Assembly: GCA_916613615.1 (NCBI GenBank)
Contig: OU744728.1
Location: forward strand, 31,441,950-31,505,949
Reading direction: 5' to 3'
Length of the DNA stretch: 64,000 nucleotides
DNA from: Steromphala cineraria
Lineage: Eukaryota > Mollusca > Gastropoda > Trochida > Trochidae
Shown here: positions 30,246 through 41,249 of the stretch, piece after piece
Position numbering within the stretch: position 1 is the stretch's first letter
Layout of the letters: each line of letters opens with the position of its first letter
Notes under the pieces: generated by a model
Databases searched by the model: none
The model's input: the letters and a program-made list of their open reading frames with translations, nothing else
What the model was told of the DNA's origin: nothing
Translations under genes and position numbers: made by a program

Positions 30246-31392
30246 AATAATAATAATAATAATAATAACTAGGACTGCCGCGGCAGTACTTAGGTCTTCA
30301 AGATTCCTGTTTGACCTTCACATACTGTTTGACCTTCACATGGCTTTTGTCTAAGAGGTAAACAGTAACTAATACATTTTCAAAATTACCATATTTCACT
30401 TGATATTCAACGTTTAAGCCTTTACAGAAAATTCAACATGGCTGCAAACATGAATCATCTCAGGTTATACAGTCTTGTTGCTGCCTGATGATAGATAGAA
30501 CATTGCCTAGTGTTTCATTGCCAATGAACTACAGTTTTTCAATCATAAATGTATCATAATCATTCAAAACGAAAGTAGGATTGACCACATTGAACTGCTC
30601 CAAATTTCAATGTTAATGTTTAATCTAATTTTAATGAGATTTATCCAAGATTGTATGATCTTTTATCTTTCATTTGATATATGGAACAAGTATTTATCAT
30701 GTGTCGTTGGTTTACAATGGTTTTTCAAACATACCCACCAAAATACCCGTTTTCCAAAATGCAAAGTTTGACCCTTCCTCAGGACCGGAAATGACTGTTC
30801 GCGATCGATTTTATTCTTTTGTCTTGAAGACCTTGCCAATGTCTAACTCTCATGCAAAAATCATTGAATTCTAAGGTCTGGTTTTTGAGTTATCTGCCCT
30901 TGAATTTAGGCGATTTTTCGATTTTGGTCAACTTTGAAAGGTCACAGCACAAAAAGTATTAAGGTTAGGTCTTTTAAATCATTAAATTCAAATCTACAAT
31001 ACTTCGGCTACATTCAGTATGAATTTCAGCTCTCTAGTGCAAGTATCTTCAGAGGAGAAGTTTGTCAAAGGTGGGTGGGGTCGGAAACGGTCGAAAATGC
31101 ACTAAAAGCAAGATGGCGGCCAAACCACGTGACCAACGAATTGGTCCTGTTTCCTTTTTTTCATTATTTTTCATTGCGCTTCTTTTAAAAAAAAAATTAA
31201 GTCTCTAAGTGCATTTTGAAAAAAAAATCAATGTTAAATTTTCGATTTTGGATTCGACCTGGACCCTTAATGAACGAACCGATTTTGCCCAAAAGCTTCG
31301 CACGTCGATTCCAGGGTTAGGGCTATCTGCATGCCAAGTTTTGTCAAATTTGAAGCAGCCGTTTGAGCTGTAGCTTTCTCACAAAAAAAGTA
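30246..31392. repeat. Repeat family H, unit 1 (1137-base period)
   Basis: It begins with an AAT run, then ACTGCCGCGGCAGT (perfect palindrome) and TTAGGTCTTCAAGATTCCTG. The next unit starts identically 1137 bases later. The body includes GACCGGAAATGACTGTTCGCG and GCAAGATGGCGGCCAAACCA and ends CACAAAAAAAGTACAAATAATAAT. It is non-coding; the ORF at 30934-31188 is also open in unit 2 but lacks known features. Confidence 0.88.
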
Positions 31393-32666
31393 CAAATAAT
31401 AATAACTAGGACTGCCGCGGCAGTACTTAGGTCTTCAAGATTCCTGTTTGACCTTCACTTACTGTTTGACCTTCACATGACTTTTTGTCTAAGGGGTAAA
31501 CAGTTACTAATACATTTTCAAAATCACCACATTTCACTTGATATTCAATGTTAAAGCCTTTACCAAAAATTCATCATGGCTGCAAACATGAATAATCTCA
31601 GGTTATACAGTCTTGTTGCTGCCTAATGATAGATAAAACATTTCCATTGTTTTATTGCCAATGAACTACAATGTTTCAATCATTCTTATATCATAATCAT
31701 CAAACGAAAGTAAGATTGACCACATTTAAATGCTCCAAATTCAATGTTAATGTTTAGTCTAATTTTAATAAGATTTATCCAAGATTGTATGTTCTTTTAG
31801 CTTTCATATGATATATAGAAGAAGTATTTATCATGTGTCATTGGTTAACAAGGAATTTTCAAACATACCCACGAAAACACCCGTTTTCAAAAATGCAAAC
31901 TTTGACCTTTCCTCGTGACCGGAAGTGACTGTTCGCGAGCGATTTTATTCTTTTATCTTGAAGATCTTGCTAATGTCTAACTCTCATACAAAAATCATTA
32001 TGTTCTATGATCTGGTTTTCGAGTTATCTGTCCTTGAAGTTGACGATTTTGAGATTTTGGTCAACTTTGAAAGGTCACAGCAACAAAACTATAAACGTTA
32101 GGACTTTCAAAAACATAACTTTTACTCTACAATACTTCAGCTACATTCAGTATAAATTTCAGCTCTCTGGTGCAAGTATCTTCAGAGGAGAAGATTCTCA
32201 AAGGCGGGTGGGGTCGGAAACGATCGAAAATTCACTCAAAGCAAGATGGCGGCCGAACCACGTGACCTACAAATTTGTCCTGATTTCCTTTTTTTCATTA
32301 TTTTTCATTGCGCATCTTTTAAAAAAAAATTCAAGTCTCTAAATGCATTTTGAAAAAAAAATCAATGTTAAATTTTCGAGTTTGGATTCGACCTGGACCT
32401 TTAATGTACGAGTCGTTTTTGCCCAAAAGCTTATTACGTCGATTCCAGGGTAAGAGGTATCTGCATGTCAAATTTGGGCGAATTTAGAGCAGCCGTTTGG
32501 GCTGAATCTTCGTCACAAAAAAAGTACAAATAATAATAATAAGGATAAACTTGAAGAAATCGGATAAAAACAATAGGTCTTCCAGACTTTGTCTTGAAGA
32601 CCTAATAATAAACTTGAAGAAATCGGATAATAACAATAGGTCTTCCAGACTTTGTCTTGAAGACCT
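31393..32666. repeat. Repeat family H, unit 2, with duplicated terminal hairpin
   Basis: It is a diverged direct copy of unit 1 (31393-32530) followed by two 63-base-spaced hairpins at 32575-32603 and 32638-32666 (arms AGGTCTTCCAGAC and GTCTTGAAGACCT, loop TTT). The right arm is the reverse complement of the unit's own start (AGGTCTTCAAGA). A related, 5'-diverged copy sits at 49531-50455. Confidence 0.85.
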
Positions 32667-33261
32667 AATAATGAATATTTGTAAAGCGCTATATCCATAC
32701 ACAACGTGCATGCTCAACGCAACAACAAAACCAAGAAATAAACATTATATGATTTATGTTGCACCACAACTTTTGTTACGTTTGGAAAATGAGTTTATAT
32801 ATCCAAAATAATTCAATAATGATACGTAATTGACTTTTTTTCGTTGATAAGCTAAAAAAATCTGGGACAAACTTGTTACGGGTATTATTAAAGTACCTTT
32901 TTTATTGGAAATCCAAGGGAAACGTTTCTTGAGTAGAAACCACTGTCGAATTTCAACTTCTATGTGGATGCTAATAACTCGTTTTACACCTTCAAAATCA
33001 ACAACGTAATGGACAACCCGTGAAACGTTGTCTTGAAGCAGGCTCATGTTCATGGAGTGCACGAAGTTTACAAGCCTAAAACATTTACTTCGTGCCTTGT
33101 GCTTTGACACCCAAGAAGCACGTGCTCGTACAAACTTTATAGTACTACATACTTCATTCTAAATCATTGAAGGGACCCTTGGAAGGTTGTTGAAATTTTG
33201 AATCAAATTAAAAACTATTAATTTTAGGTTGATTGTACTCGGATCAAGTGAGATGGAAGTC
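32667..33261. other. No gene recognised
   Basis: The minus ORF 33110-32754 (118 aa, MSKHKARSKCFRLVNFVHSM) has no motif I can place. It could be a decayed element protein. Confidence 0.3.
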
Positions 33262-33406
33262 AGTTACTAGCATAGTCAATGACAAGTGTCGGATTACAGC
33301 CGGGACACCTTGTCCTCGAGCCGGTCCTCGGCTGCGCCTCGGGCGGAAATCTCGGACAAAGTGTCCCTGCCATTATCCGTTACATGTCATTTACTATGCC
33401 AGCAAC
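33262..33406. mobile_element. Palindromic MITE, 145 bases
   Basis: The left arm (AGTTACTAGCATAGTCAATG, GGGACACCTTGTCC) matches the reverse complement of the right arm (GGACAAAGTGTCCC, CATTTACTATGCCAGCAACT) with few mismatches around a GC-rich centre. It can fold almost end to end. Confidence 0.8.
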
Positions 33407-33737
33407 TAATACATGTCAGCCCGAAGGTCTTACTTTTGATTTTATCTTAAATCACCGATTCTGTGTATAAAAACCTATATGGTGATTCCTTATATACAAG
33501 GAATATCAATTTAATTTACATGACGTGTTTCATCTTTTGAGTTTATTTTGCATTGAATCAAAGGCCTATTCATTAACTCTAATGAGTCAATTTTAGGATG
33601 GACGTCATCTCAATTGTTATTCCCATTAAGCATGGTTAAGTCAGTTTCAACTAAACAACACTATTTTCATGATGTATTTTTTGTTTTTGTTCTGTAGGTT
33701 TGATACAATCCTTGACCGTCTGTCCGAGGACATTTTT

Positions 33738-34240
33738 GTCTGACCTATAACAGAAAACCTATTTATCGGATTGTTTTCAAACTTTGGAGTTGCAGTGCCA
33801 AATTACAAAATATTTCGTTGCATTTTAATTTTTTTTTTTACAAATATCCATGTTTTGTACTTAGGCACTTTCCAATATAAGAATTTGTCCGACCTATTGC
33901 AGGAAAACTATTCAACTGACTCCTTTTGCACATGTCTTCTTACAAACTAGGAGGGATGCAGTGTAAATTTACAATAGATTTTTTCTTATTTTTACATTTT
34001 TTACGAATTTCTATTTTTTTATTTTGTCATTTTCAATCTGAATTTGTCCGATCCATTGTAGCAAAACTATTTATCCGATTGTTTTCAAATTTAGCATATC
34101 TTCTACCCCATTATGAGGGATTGCCAAATTACTAACGATTTCGTTAGTTTTTTTTTTTTTAATAGAAATTTCCATGTTTTGTACTTAGTCGTTTTCCAAA
34201 ATCAGAATTTGTCTGACCCATTGCAGAATTCCTCCAATTC
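33738..34240. repeat. Diverged ~146-164-base tandem repeat, about 3.5 units
   Basis: TTTGTC(C/T)GA(C/T)C(C/T)-AT recurs near 33738, 33886, 34046 and 34209, each followed by ACTATT---CGATTGTTTTCAAA-type sequence and a long T run. It is old and diverged. Confidence 0.7.
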
Positions 34241-35740
34241 TTTTAAATTACTTTTAGTGGGTGTCAAATTCTGTGTTAGAGATGTCTATTAATGGTGTGG
34301 TTGAAGGGATATCTAAAATATAAGTCTTAGGAATGAGCAGTAATTAAGTTGGTAGGGGGTATTAGTGAGCCACGCTCACTTTTTTATTGCTTATTTCATT
34401 TATTCCATTAATAATTTTCTTGTTATATTCCGTCAAGATCGATAATCTCAAATGTGCAGGCCGATTCGGCAGCTCCTTAAGAGGCCGAAAAGAGTGGGCC
34501 TGTACTATACAATCTTGGAAGAAAAAATATCTTGAGATTTGTCCTATACCATCTTATATTTATTTCAATATTCCAAGATCGTATAACAATCGTAAGATAT
34601 GTACGGCCTAGCTTCATGTAATTAGCCTTGTACTTACTGTTCACATATCTTTATGTGGAGGCGTTGTTGCTTGTAGCTTTATAGACTGTTCTATCATTTG
34701 AGATAATTAATCAGTGCATGTGAGCGCGGCGTATGTATTAGCTTGAAGGGTCTGCTGTCGGCGCGTTCGGACATCGGGATTTTTAGGCTCTCGTTATTTT
34801 CAGCTTCACATACATCGTAAGATGTGCTGTGCGCTTCTATTTACAAGCACATGTTAACGTTTTGGAAAATCAACTAAAAATAACGCAGGTACTTCAATAT
34901 ACAAATATTTTGAAGCAAGTGTTGGGCGAACTACATGTATAAGGAGTTGTTATATAAATTCAACCTCCTCTCACGCAACTCATACGCACCTCGGTTGTGT
35001 TAAGATCGTGTTTTGTACGTCGGCATGCGCTTGGACCATTTTCACACGCATGACACTTTTGGACATACTCAAAACTATGCTGCGTATGGTTAACACGCAA
35101 CTCATCGGTTTAACATCTGTCGAGGGTGGTACATGTACGTTAGGTGATCGTAAGTGTGAGTTGATGTCCCGCACCACCGCATTGATAGCGCATAGTAGAC
35201 GTACACAAATCACTCTTCAAGCAAATGTAGCACGTTTGAAGAACGATCTTACACCGAGTGATAACAATGGAAAAATGCATTGTCCAGTTTTTCCTTATGA
35301 GTAACGTATGACAAGCGTATTCATAGCGTACAAAGGGTACATCGTGAATTTAATATATATATATATACCATAACGAAAGGGTTGGTAAGCATAATACCTC
35401 CGTATAATATTTGGTAGTTTTCATTGTGTCCCTTTCTTTAATATAGCACTATGATATTGCAGTTTTAAAGAATTAAGAGTCGAAACTATCCAACTATGAT
35501 AACAACCGTATGGAAATACACATTTTTAAGAATTTCATTCAGTCATCTATTAAAAGTATAAAAAAAACGTTGAGGATAGAAACATAATGAATGAACTAAT
35601 TGTACTACTGATTCTAGTAAATCAAATAAGAGAAGAGATAAAGAAAAAATAAATAGCTTTATTACATTTCCATGTTAACAAAATCATAAAAAAGCTGATG
35701 TTTTGTTTTTAATGTTTTCATTGTAATCGTCTCAGTTTCG
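34241..35740. other. No confident gene
   Basis: Opposed ORFs at 34980-35213 (minus) and 35008-35304 (plus) share the same stretch, which is less AT-rich than its surroundings. Another minus frame there shows scattered Cys/His (KCHACENG) but without regular zinc-finger spacing. It is left unassigned. Confidence 0.35.
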
Positions 35741-36227
35741 GTGTAGTTAAATGATGTCTAACATGTAACAACGGTCACTATTACTTTGACTACAGGGGTT
35801 ATAAAGGACATGAATAAGATTTATAATAAAGAGCGTTTATTGATTATGTTTTATGTACGTTATTGATTTGACGTGACACTGTTTCAATCCAAATATTAAA
35901 ACGAATCGAAATTTAAAACAATTCACATACTGGCCATGAAAAAAGATCAACAAACAAACTAGCAGTACACCTTATTTCCTTAAATGAATAAAAAGAATAC
36001 TACACTGTATGAACAAAGCCCTGTTGATATATTATGCCGCTCCCCATACAAGGTATGCCTAATTACATTTGACGCTCATGTGTACATGTATTAGTACCTG
36101 ATGAAGCTGTCTTATTTTATGTGCGTCCGTATGGTATGTATTTTGTGTATTGTATGATTTGTATGTATTGTTTAGTATGCGTGGTACCGTATTTATGGTG
36201 GGTATAGTACGAAAGAGATGATATGTA
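35741..36227. repeat. 487-base direct repeat, left copy
   Basis: It is identical to 38513-38999 except for two bases seen by eye (AATAAAGAG versus AATACAGAG; GGTGGGTAT versus GGTAGGTAT). The copies flank the LINE exactly, as a target-site duplication would. Confidence 0.93.
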
Positions 36228-38512
36228 GACAGACAGACAGACAGACAGATAATTTATTTAAGTCTCACCTCATACATAGAATGGAATAAACATAAAACCG
36301 ACATAAAATATATGAGCCACCCAATAAGGGTTATGAGAGACTATTGAATGTATATACAAAAGTATATTAAATAGGAAGTGTTTAAAAAGATATTACAATA
36401 AATAAAATGACAGTGCAATGTACAAAGAATCTAAGTGTTATATAAAATGCGCTTTCTTAGATGTAAAATATCACTGCAGGCTTTGGCTGTATAATACACA
36501 ACTGCGGGGCTGGACAGAATAAAACATAGTTTCTGAAAATCAGATAAAACAATAAAACCTACACACACATTCATACAATGGTTAAAAAGAAAAGAGCGAA
36601 TATCACAGTATAGTGGGCAATGTAAGAGCACATGCATCTCATCTTCTACCTTATCAGTACAGTGGAAACAGGTTCTTTCTTCTATAGGCTTATTGGTGTA
36701 TCTTCCTGTTTCTATGTGTAGTGGTGCCACGCCGCACCGGAATTTGGCCAGGGCACTTCTGTATCTTCGAGGTAAGTCTTCCATCACGTAAGGCTCGGCA
36801 TAGATACTCTCCTTGAAATGCCTGTACACCCTAAGTTTATTGCTACCGTGTCCCCTTCTACCTTGTGTTCTGTGCACCTCTTCTCTCCATTTCTGGTTAA
36901 ATTGCTGTGTTATTCTGGTGCAAACTTCAGATAAAATAAATTGCCTATGAAATGAATTTTCATGAGGAATGAAGTGTCTCAAATCTAGTTGTTTCAGCTT
37001 TACATGGGTTCTGAAGTTCCAGTTTCTCTTTCCGCGTTCAGCAGCATCATTTGATTTTATGAACGTAGAATGTAGCAGTCTTCCTGGTTGAGTCTTACAC
37101 AGGTGAAGGTAAAAACGTACTACACTTTTCCATTGTCTTACAGACGGGGGGATCCAGTTCATGTCTCCTATTAACGCTGCATTTGAGGTATTCTTATAAA
37201 CACAAAGATAAAAACGCATGGCACGGTTTTGGAGAGCGTTGACAGAAGGAATAGCATACTGTCCCCATATAGCAGAACCATAATCCAAGACTGACCATAC
37301 CATAGTGTCATAAAGTTGTGTATATGTTTGATAATTCATCCCTCCAAGAATCTTGAATTTTGATACTAGTAGTCCGAATGCACGGCTGGCGGCACTGGCG
37401 GCGGCTTTTCCCATTCGATAGTAGTCCAGGTATTCCGTTAAAAGGAGGCCGAGATATGTATAGCTGCTAACTACGTCCAACTGGCAATTTCCACATCGGA
37501 AAATGGTGCTTGTTCTTTCCATAGACGGGGTCCGGAAGTGGATGACTTTAGATTTCGAGGGGTTGACATTCATCTTATTTCTTGAGCACCAGTTGTTCAA
37601 ACAGTCGAGAAGAAGGTTGAGGTCGTCCTCGTTCTCTGCAAGTAGTGCTATATCATCAGCGTAAGCAAGTATTGCCACATTTCTGTCGTCCATAGTGATG
37701 CCCATAGAGAGACTGTTCACGGACTGGATAAGATCGTTGATAAAGAGATTAAAAAGTAATGGCGAAAGAAGGCACCCTTGACGTAGTCCACATGTAACAT
37801 CAAACCACTGACCCGTGATCCCATTCAGTCTTACACAACTTTTCACTGACTTGTATATGGTAATAAGTGCGTCGTACATATGACCTTTAATTCCGATATC
37901 AGAGAGTTTATTCCATAACAGCCTTCTGTCTATACAGTCATACGCTTTTCGAAAGTCAATGAACGCCACAAACGTGTCCTTTCCGTTACTTTTCCTAGAT
38001 TCGATGATGGAAGTAAGAGCATAAATATGTTCAGTAGTGGATCGCTTTGCTCTAAAACCATTCTGTTCATCAGCAATGAGATTATTGTCCTCTATGTACG
38101 TTGTCAATCTGTTATTTAGCACACTGCAATACAGTTTGTAAGTCGAGTTTGTTAGGGTTAGGCCACGATATGAAAGGGGGTCCCTTGGGTCCTCAGTAGA
38201 TAATTTTGGAATCGGGTTAATGATGCCTTTATACCATTCACTGGGTACTATGCCTTTCACAAAACATATATTAAAAAGATTGTAAAGATACATAAGACAT
38301 GAATTGTTTTTAAGGACCTCCACCGGTACACCATCGTCACCAGTTGCTTTCCCTTGCTTTGACTGAATGAGGGCTGTAACCACTTCTTCAACTGTGATGC
38401 CCGTATTTAGTGGTGTAGTGTCTTGACTAGGTGTATGAGTGACGTCACTAAATTCTTCACTGTCACTCTTATTGCAGTTCAAGAGTTTCTTATATTCACT
38501 GGTCCAAGTTTA
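36228..38512 (-). mobile_element. LINE family I, 5'-truncated, intact RT ORF
   Basis: On the minus strand the insertion begins inside coding sequence at about 38512 (reading WTSEYKKLLNCNKSD), so it is 5'-truncated. It runs through the RT ORF and ends with GAGGTGAGACTTAAATAAAT and a CTGT tail (36228-36250). 487-base direct repeats abut both ends with no extra bases. It is the least damaged LINE of the window. Confidence 0.9.
36431..38482 (-). CDS. LINE reverse transcriptase protein (C-terminal 683 aa of ORF2)
   Basis: This RT copies LINE RNA onto nicked target DNA. The entry motif is near residue 45 (GKATGDDGVPVEVL). SYRGLTLTNSTYKL is at 104-117, motif A FIDFRKAYD at 174-182, GLRQGCLLSPLLF at 232-244 and the catalytic AYADD at 274-278. 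The thumb (SYTYLGLLL) and a long C-terminal domain follow. CFHCTDKVEDEMHVLLHC near the C-terminus is a C-X2-C-X8-H-X4-C zinc motif. The listed Met is not the natural start: the frame is open to the truncation point at 38512, and the endonuclease half is missing. All catalytic residues are present, so the domain could be active if expressed. Confidence 0.92.
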   Translation of the reverse strand: MNCNKSDSEEFSDVTHTPSQDTTPLNTGITVEEVVTALIQSKQGKATGDDGVPVEVLKNNSCLMYLYNLFNICFVKGIVPSEWYKGIINPIPKLSTEDPRDPLSYRGLTLTNSTYKLYCSVLNNRLTTYIEDNNLIADEQNGFRAKRSTTEHIYALTSIIESRKSNGKDTFVAFIDFRKAYDCIDRRLLWNKLSDIGIKGHMYDALITIYKSVKSCVRLNGITGQWFDVTCGLRQGCLLSPLLFNLFINDLIQSVNSLSMGITMDDRNVAILAYADDIALLAENEDDLNLLLDCLNNWCSRNKMNVNPSKSKVIHFRTPSMERTSTIFRCGNCQLDVVSSYTYLGLLLTEYLDYYRMGKAAASAASRAFGLLVSKFKILGGMNYQTYTQLYDTMVWSVLDYGSAIWGQYAIPSVNALQNRAMRFYLCVYKNTSNAALIGDMNWIPPSVRQWKSVVRFYLHLCKTQPGRLLHSTFIKSNDAAERGKRNWNFRTHVKLKQLDLRHFIPHENSFHRQFILSEVCTRITQQFNQKWREEVHRTQGRRGHGSNKLRVYRHFKESIYAEPYVMEDLPRRYRSALAKFRCGVAPLHIETGRYTNKPIEERTCFHCTDKVEDEMHVLLHCPLYCDIRSFLFNHCMNVCVGFIVLSDFQKLCFILSSPAVVYYTAKACSDILHLRKRILYNT

Positions 38513-38999
38513 GTGTAGTTAAATGATGTCTAACATGTAACAACGGTCACTATTACTTTGACTACAGGGGTTATAAAGGACATGAATAAGATTTATAATA
38601 CAGAGCGTTTATTGATTATGTTTTATGTACGTTATTGATTTGACGTGACACTGTTTCAATCCAAATATTAAAACGAATCGAAATTTAAAACAATTCACAT
38701 ACTGGCCATGAAAAAAGATCAACAAACAAACTAGCAGTACACCTTATTTCCTTAAATGAATAAAAAGAATACTACACTGTATGAACAAAGCCCTGTTGAT
38801 ATATTATGCCGCTCCCCATACAAGGTATGCCTAATTACATTTGACGCTCATGTGTACATGTATTAGTACCTGATGAAGCTGTCTTATTTTATGTGCGTCC
38901 GTATGGTATGTATTTTGTGTATTGTATGATTTGTATGTATTGTTTAGTATGCGTGGTACCGTATTTATGGTAGGTATAGTACGAAAGAGATGATATGTA
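38513..38999. repeat. 487-base direct repeat, right copy
   Basis: Partner of 35741-36227 (485 of 487 bases the same by eye). It is AT-rich, has no ORF with family features, and starts GTGTAGTTAAATGATGTC. Confidence 0.93.
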
Positions 39000-39296
39000 T
39001 GGTATTGTATGACATTGTACTGTATTGTATTGTGCGGTGACATACTGTAGTGTATTTTACCTAATTGATTTTATGATATGTTTTTTTTATGTTTGTAGTG
39101 TCTCATAAGCCTTTTGGCTGGATGTTACTTTTATTAGTGATATATAGCTACTTTATCTCTAACATGTGACACTGTAATAAAATAGTTTTTCCCTTCTCTT
39201 CAATGAAGGGTGTATGCTTGTGTGGAATTGGGTATAGGTTAGTTTTATTTGTCCATAGATATAGAGGATATCTTTTGTTTTCAGTGTGAAATCACT

Positions 39297-40126
39297 TTTA
39301 TTACTCAACCGTGGTGAGATCACTCATTAGATAACAATGAGTTGGTAACACACATGTGTGTTACCATCTCGTGCAAAGAAACGGAACTACTTTCGAACGT
39401 CACATGGCATTGTCCAATCACGTGACTCATAAGTGGCGACTGTCAAATTTTACATTCTCAACAAAATGTTAATTTATGCGAAAGAATATTATCTTAGCGG
39501 TTTTTTAAATGCATTATATTTTTGCTACCCAGTATCATTCGCTTGATCACTTGTCCACCTTCTGTGCCGTCACAACCGGTGTTGCCTCCTCTGCCTACCG
39601 TAACATTAACATGGCGCTTCGACTGTTTACTTGCTTCGATGCCACCATAACCTTTCCCTTCAACAAGCACACAATCCAAACATGTTATCGTGTAACTACC
39701 TTTACACAAGATCTATCTCCCGATTCCTATCAACACATTCCGTAACTCATGTCAATGTAATCAATCAATCAATCGCTGCCGTTGACACTGTTCGCCTACA
39801 TAGCGTGACCTAGAAACGGGACACATTCCGATGACGTCACTTGGCGATCTGATGACGTCACTTTGTGAGTGCATGATGTGTTGACAGTTTTCGTTGCTTC
39901 TTAGTGTTTTTTATCAACGCATCTTTTGATAATGAAATATTTTTCACCAATATACTTTGTATCATGTTTATAGGCGTATGATATGTGTAAACATCCAAAA
40001 AATAGCGAACTATTTTATTTGGATTGATGGAAATTCATACGCTGGTTTCCCCGACTGTTCCAGTCAGCTGATTCTTGTTTTGACGATTTGTTTACATAAA
40101 TATTGATAGGAGGGTTGAGTAATAAA
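39297..40126. mobile_element. Possible DNA element with 14-base inverted ends
   Basis: TTTATTACTCAACC (39297-39310) and its exact reverse complement (40113-40126) bound 830 bases. Inside are a perfect 22-base palindrome at 39344-39365 (GGTAACACACA and its complement) and two CREs 21 bases apart (39832-39839, 39853-39860). ORFs 39494-39709 and 39509-39745 overlap on opposite strands without motifs. A TA duplication is possible but not distinctive. Confidence 0.45.
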
Positions 40127-40141
40127 TAAAATACTAAACTC

Positions 40142-40260
40142 ATGGTAATGTGATAACATTTTTAAGCAACTCGTGAATAGAATTTGGTATCAGACTCACT
40201 TTCGTTCGTCTGATACCAATTCTATACACTCGTTGCTTAAAAATGTTATCACATTACCAT
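40142..40260. repeat. 119-base near-perfect palindrome
   Basis: The left arm starts ATGGTAATGTGATAACATTT and the right arm ends TTATCACATTACCAT. They pair over about 53 bases with few mismatches around a short centre (CACTTTCGTTC). It can form a cruciform and is MITE-like. Confidence 0.9.
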
Positions 40261-40277
40261 TCGTTTATTATTCTCTA

Positions 40278-40367
40278 TATCTCTCATCGAGTGACGGGGC
40301 AGAGCCAGTATTTTCACGCAGCCATGAGTGAAAATATAGGCTTTACCCCGTCACGAGATGAGAGATA
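40278..40367. repeat. 90-base palindrome
   Basis: TATCTCTCATCGAGTGACGG pairs with CCGTCACGAGATGAGAGATA, and AGTATTTTCAC with GTGAAAATAT, around GCAGCCAT. It lies 18 bases from the previous palindrome. Confidence 0.88.
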
Positions 40368-40613
40368 AGTGATATCACACTCAAACCAAATGATATTGTG
40401 TTTATTATATGCTTCTGTTGTCGAAAATTTGGTACTTTATGTCCAAAAGGTCTTGACTCGAGAGGTTTTTGGCGACGTAACACCATTGTTGATCGTAACT
40501 TAGCGACGGCGATGACGTCTCGTTGATTGTAGAAGTGACGTCAAACCACTGTACACATGACGTCATCCCCTCTGTGATATTTTCACTGACTTGAAAAAGT
40601 GATATCACACTCA
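40368..40613. repeat. Segment bounded by AGTGATATCACACTCA direct repeats, with CRE pair
   Basis: The 16-base sequence occurs at 40368-40383 and 40598-40613 and contains the palindrome AGTGATATCACT-like core. Two CREs (TGACGTCA) at 40536-40543 and 40558-40565 are 22 bases apart. The minus ORF 40626-40405 across it has no motif. Confidence 0.6.
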
Positions 40614-41249
40614 GTGACGAGGTCACTTTTCTAGAACTGAGGAAACTCAGTCTGTCACCGCTTATCTTTTAATAAAAAAACAATGTATAACACACATTCT
40701 AAAGATAATATAACATAATTGTCGAAAAGCATTGTCCTTTAACAGAAGGTGTTCTTGTATTTAGTGAATTGTATGTTTAAGCCACATCTAGTACTCCGTA
40801 CTAGAGATTTTGAAAAAAATCGCTATGGTTATTTTCGGTCGCCAACAGTGCCAGCATCTATGGAGTGAGTCAGAAATTAGAGGTTGAAACTAAGATGTGA
40901 AGAATTTTTTCTGAAGGTATAATTTTGATAAAGGGATTTTCCATTGCCATATGGAAATGATTTCCTATACCTTAAGCAGAAGGGTCGCCAGGTTTTCGTT
41001 TTCTAACATGTTTTATGCATTTTTAACAAAAAAGTTCAATATTTATTGATGAAACATTTTGTTTTGGTATCATATACTGTATCCCGTGAACTAATTAAAA
41101 CGTTATCATATGTTTCCAAGGGTTACAAGACTATGTACGTGCCACATCAACAATATATGATGTTATTTTTATTGACCTTCGCTGTACACGTGGTTTAAAC
41201 AAAATCTATTCAAATACCCATAGTACAGGGAGATGAACGAACAGGGTTT
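40614..41249. other. No gene recognised
   Basis: AT-rich, without motif-bearing ORFs. Confidence 0.4.

Noticed and set aside
34980..35304. Possible C2H2 zinc-finger relic
   Set aside because: One minus frame has KCHACENG and several His, but the CX2-4C and HX3-5H spacings do not repeat and the frame contains stops. Two opposing ORFs cover the same bases.
35741..38999. 487-base repeats as LTRs of the inner element
   Set aside because: They lack TG...CA ends, polypurine tract and primer site, and the inner element is a LINE with its own 3' microsatellite tail.
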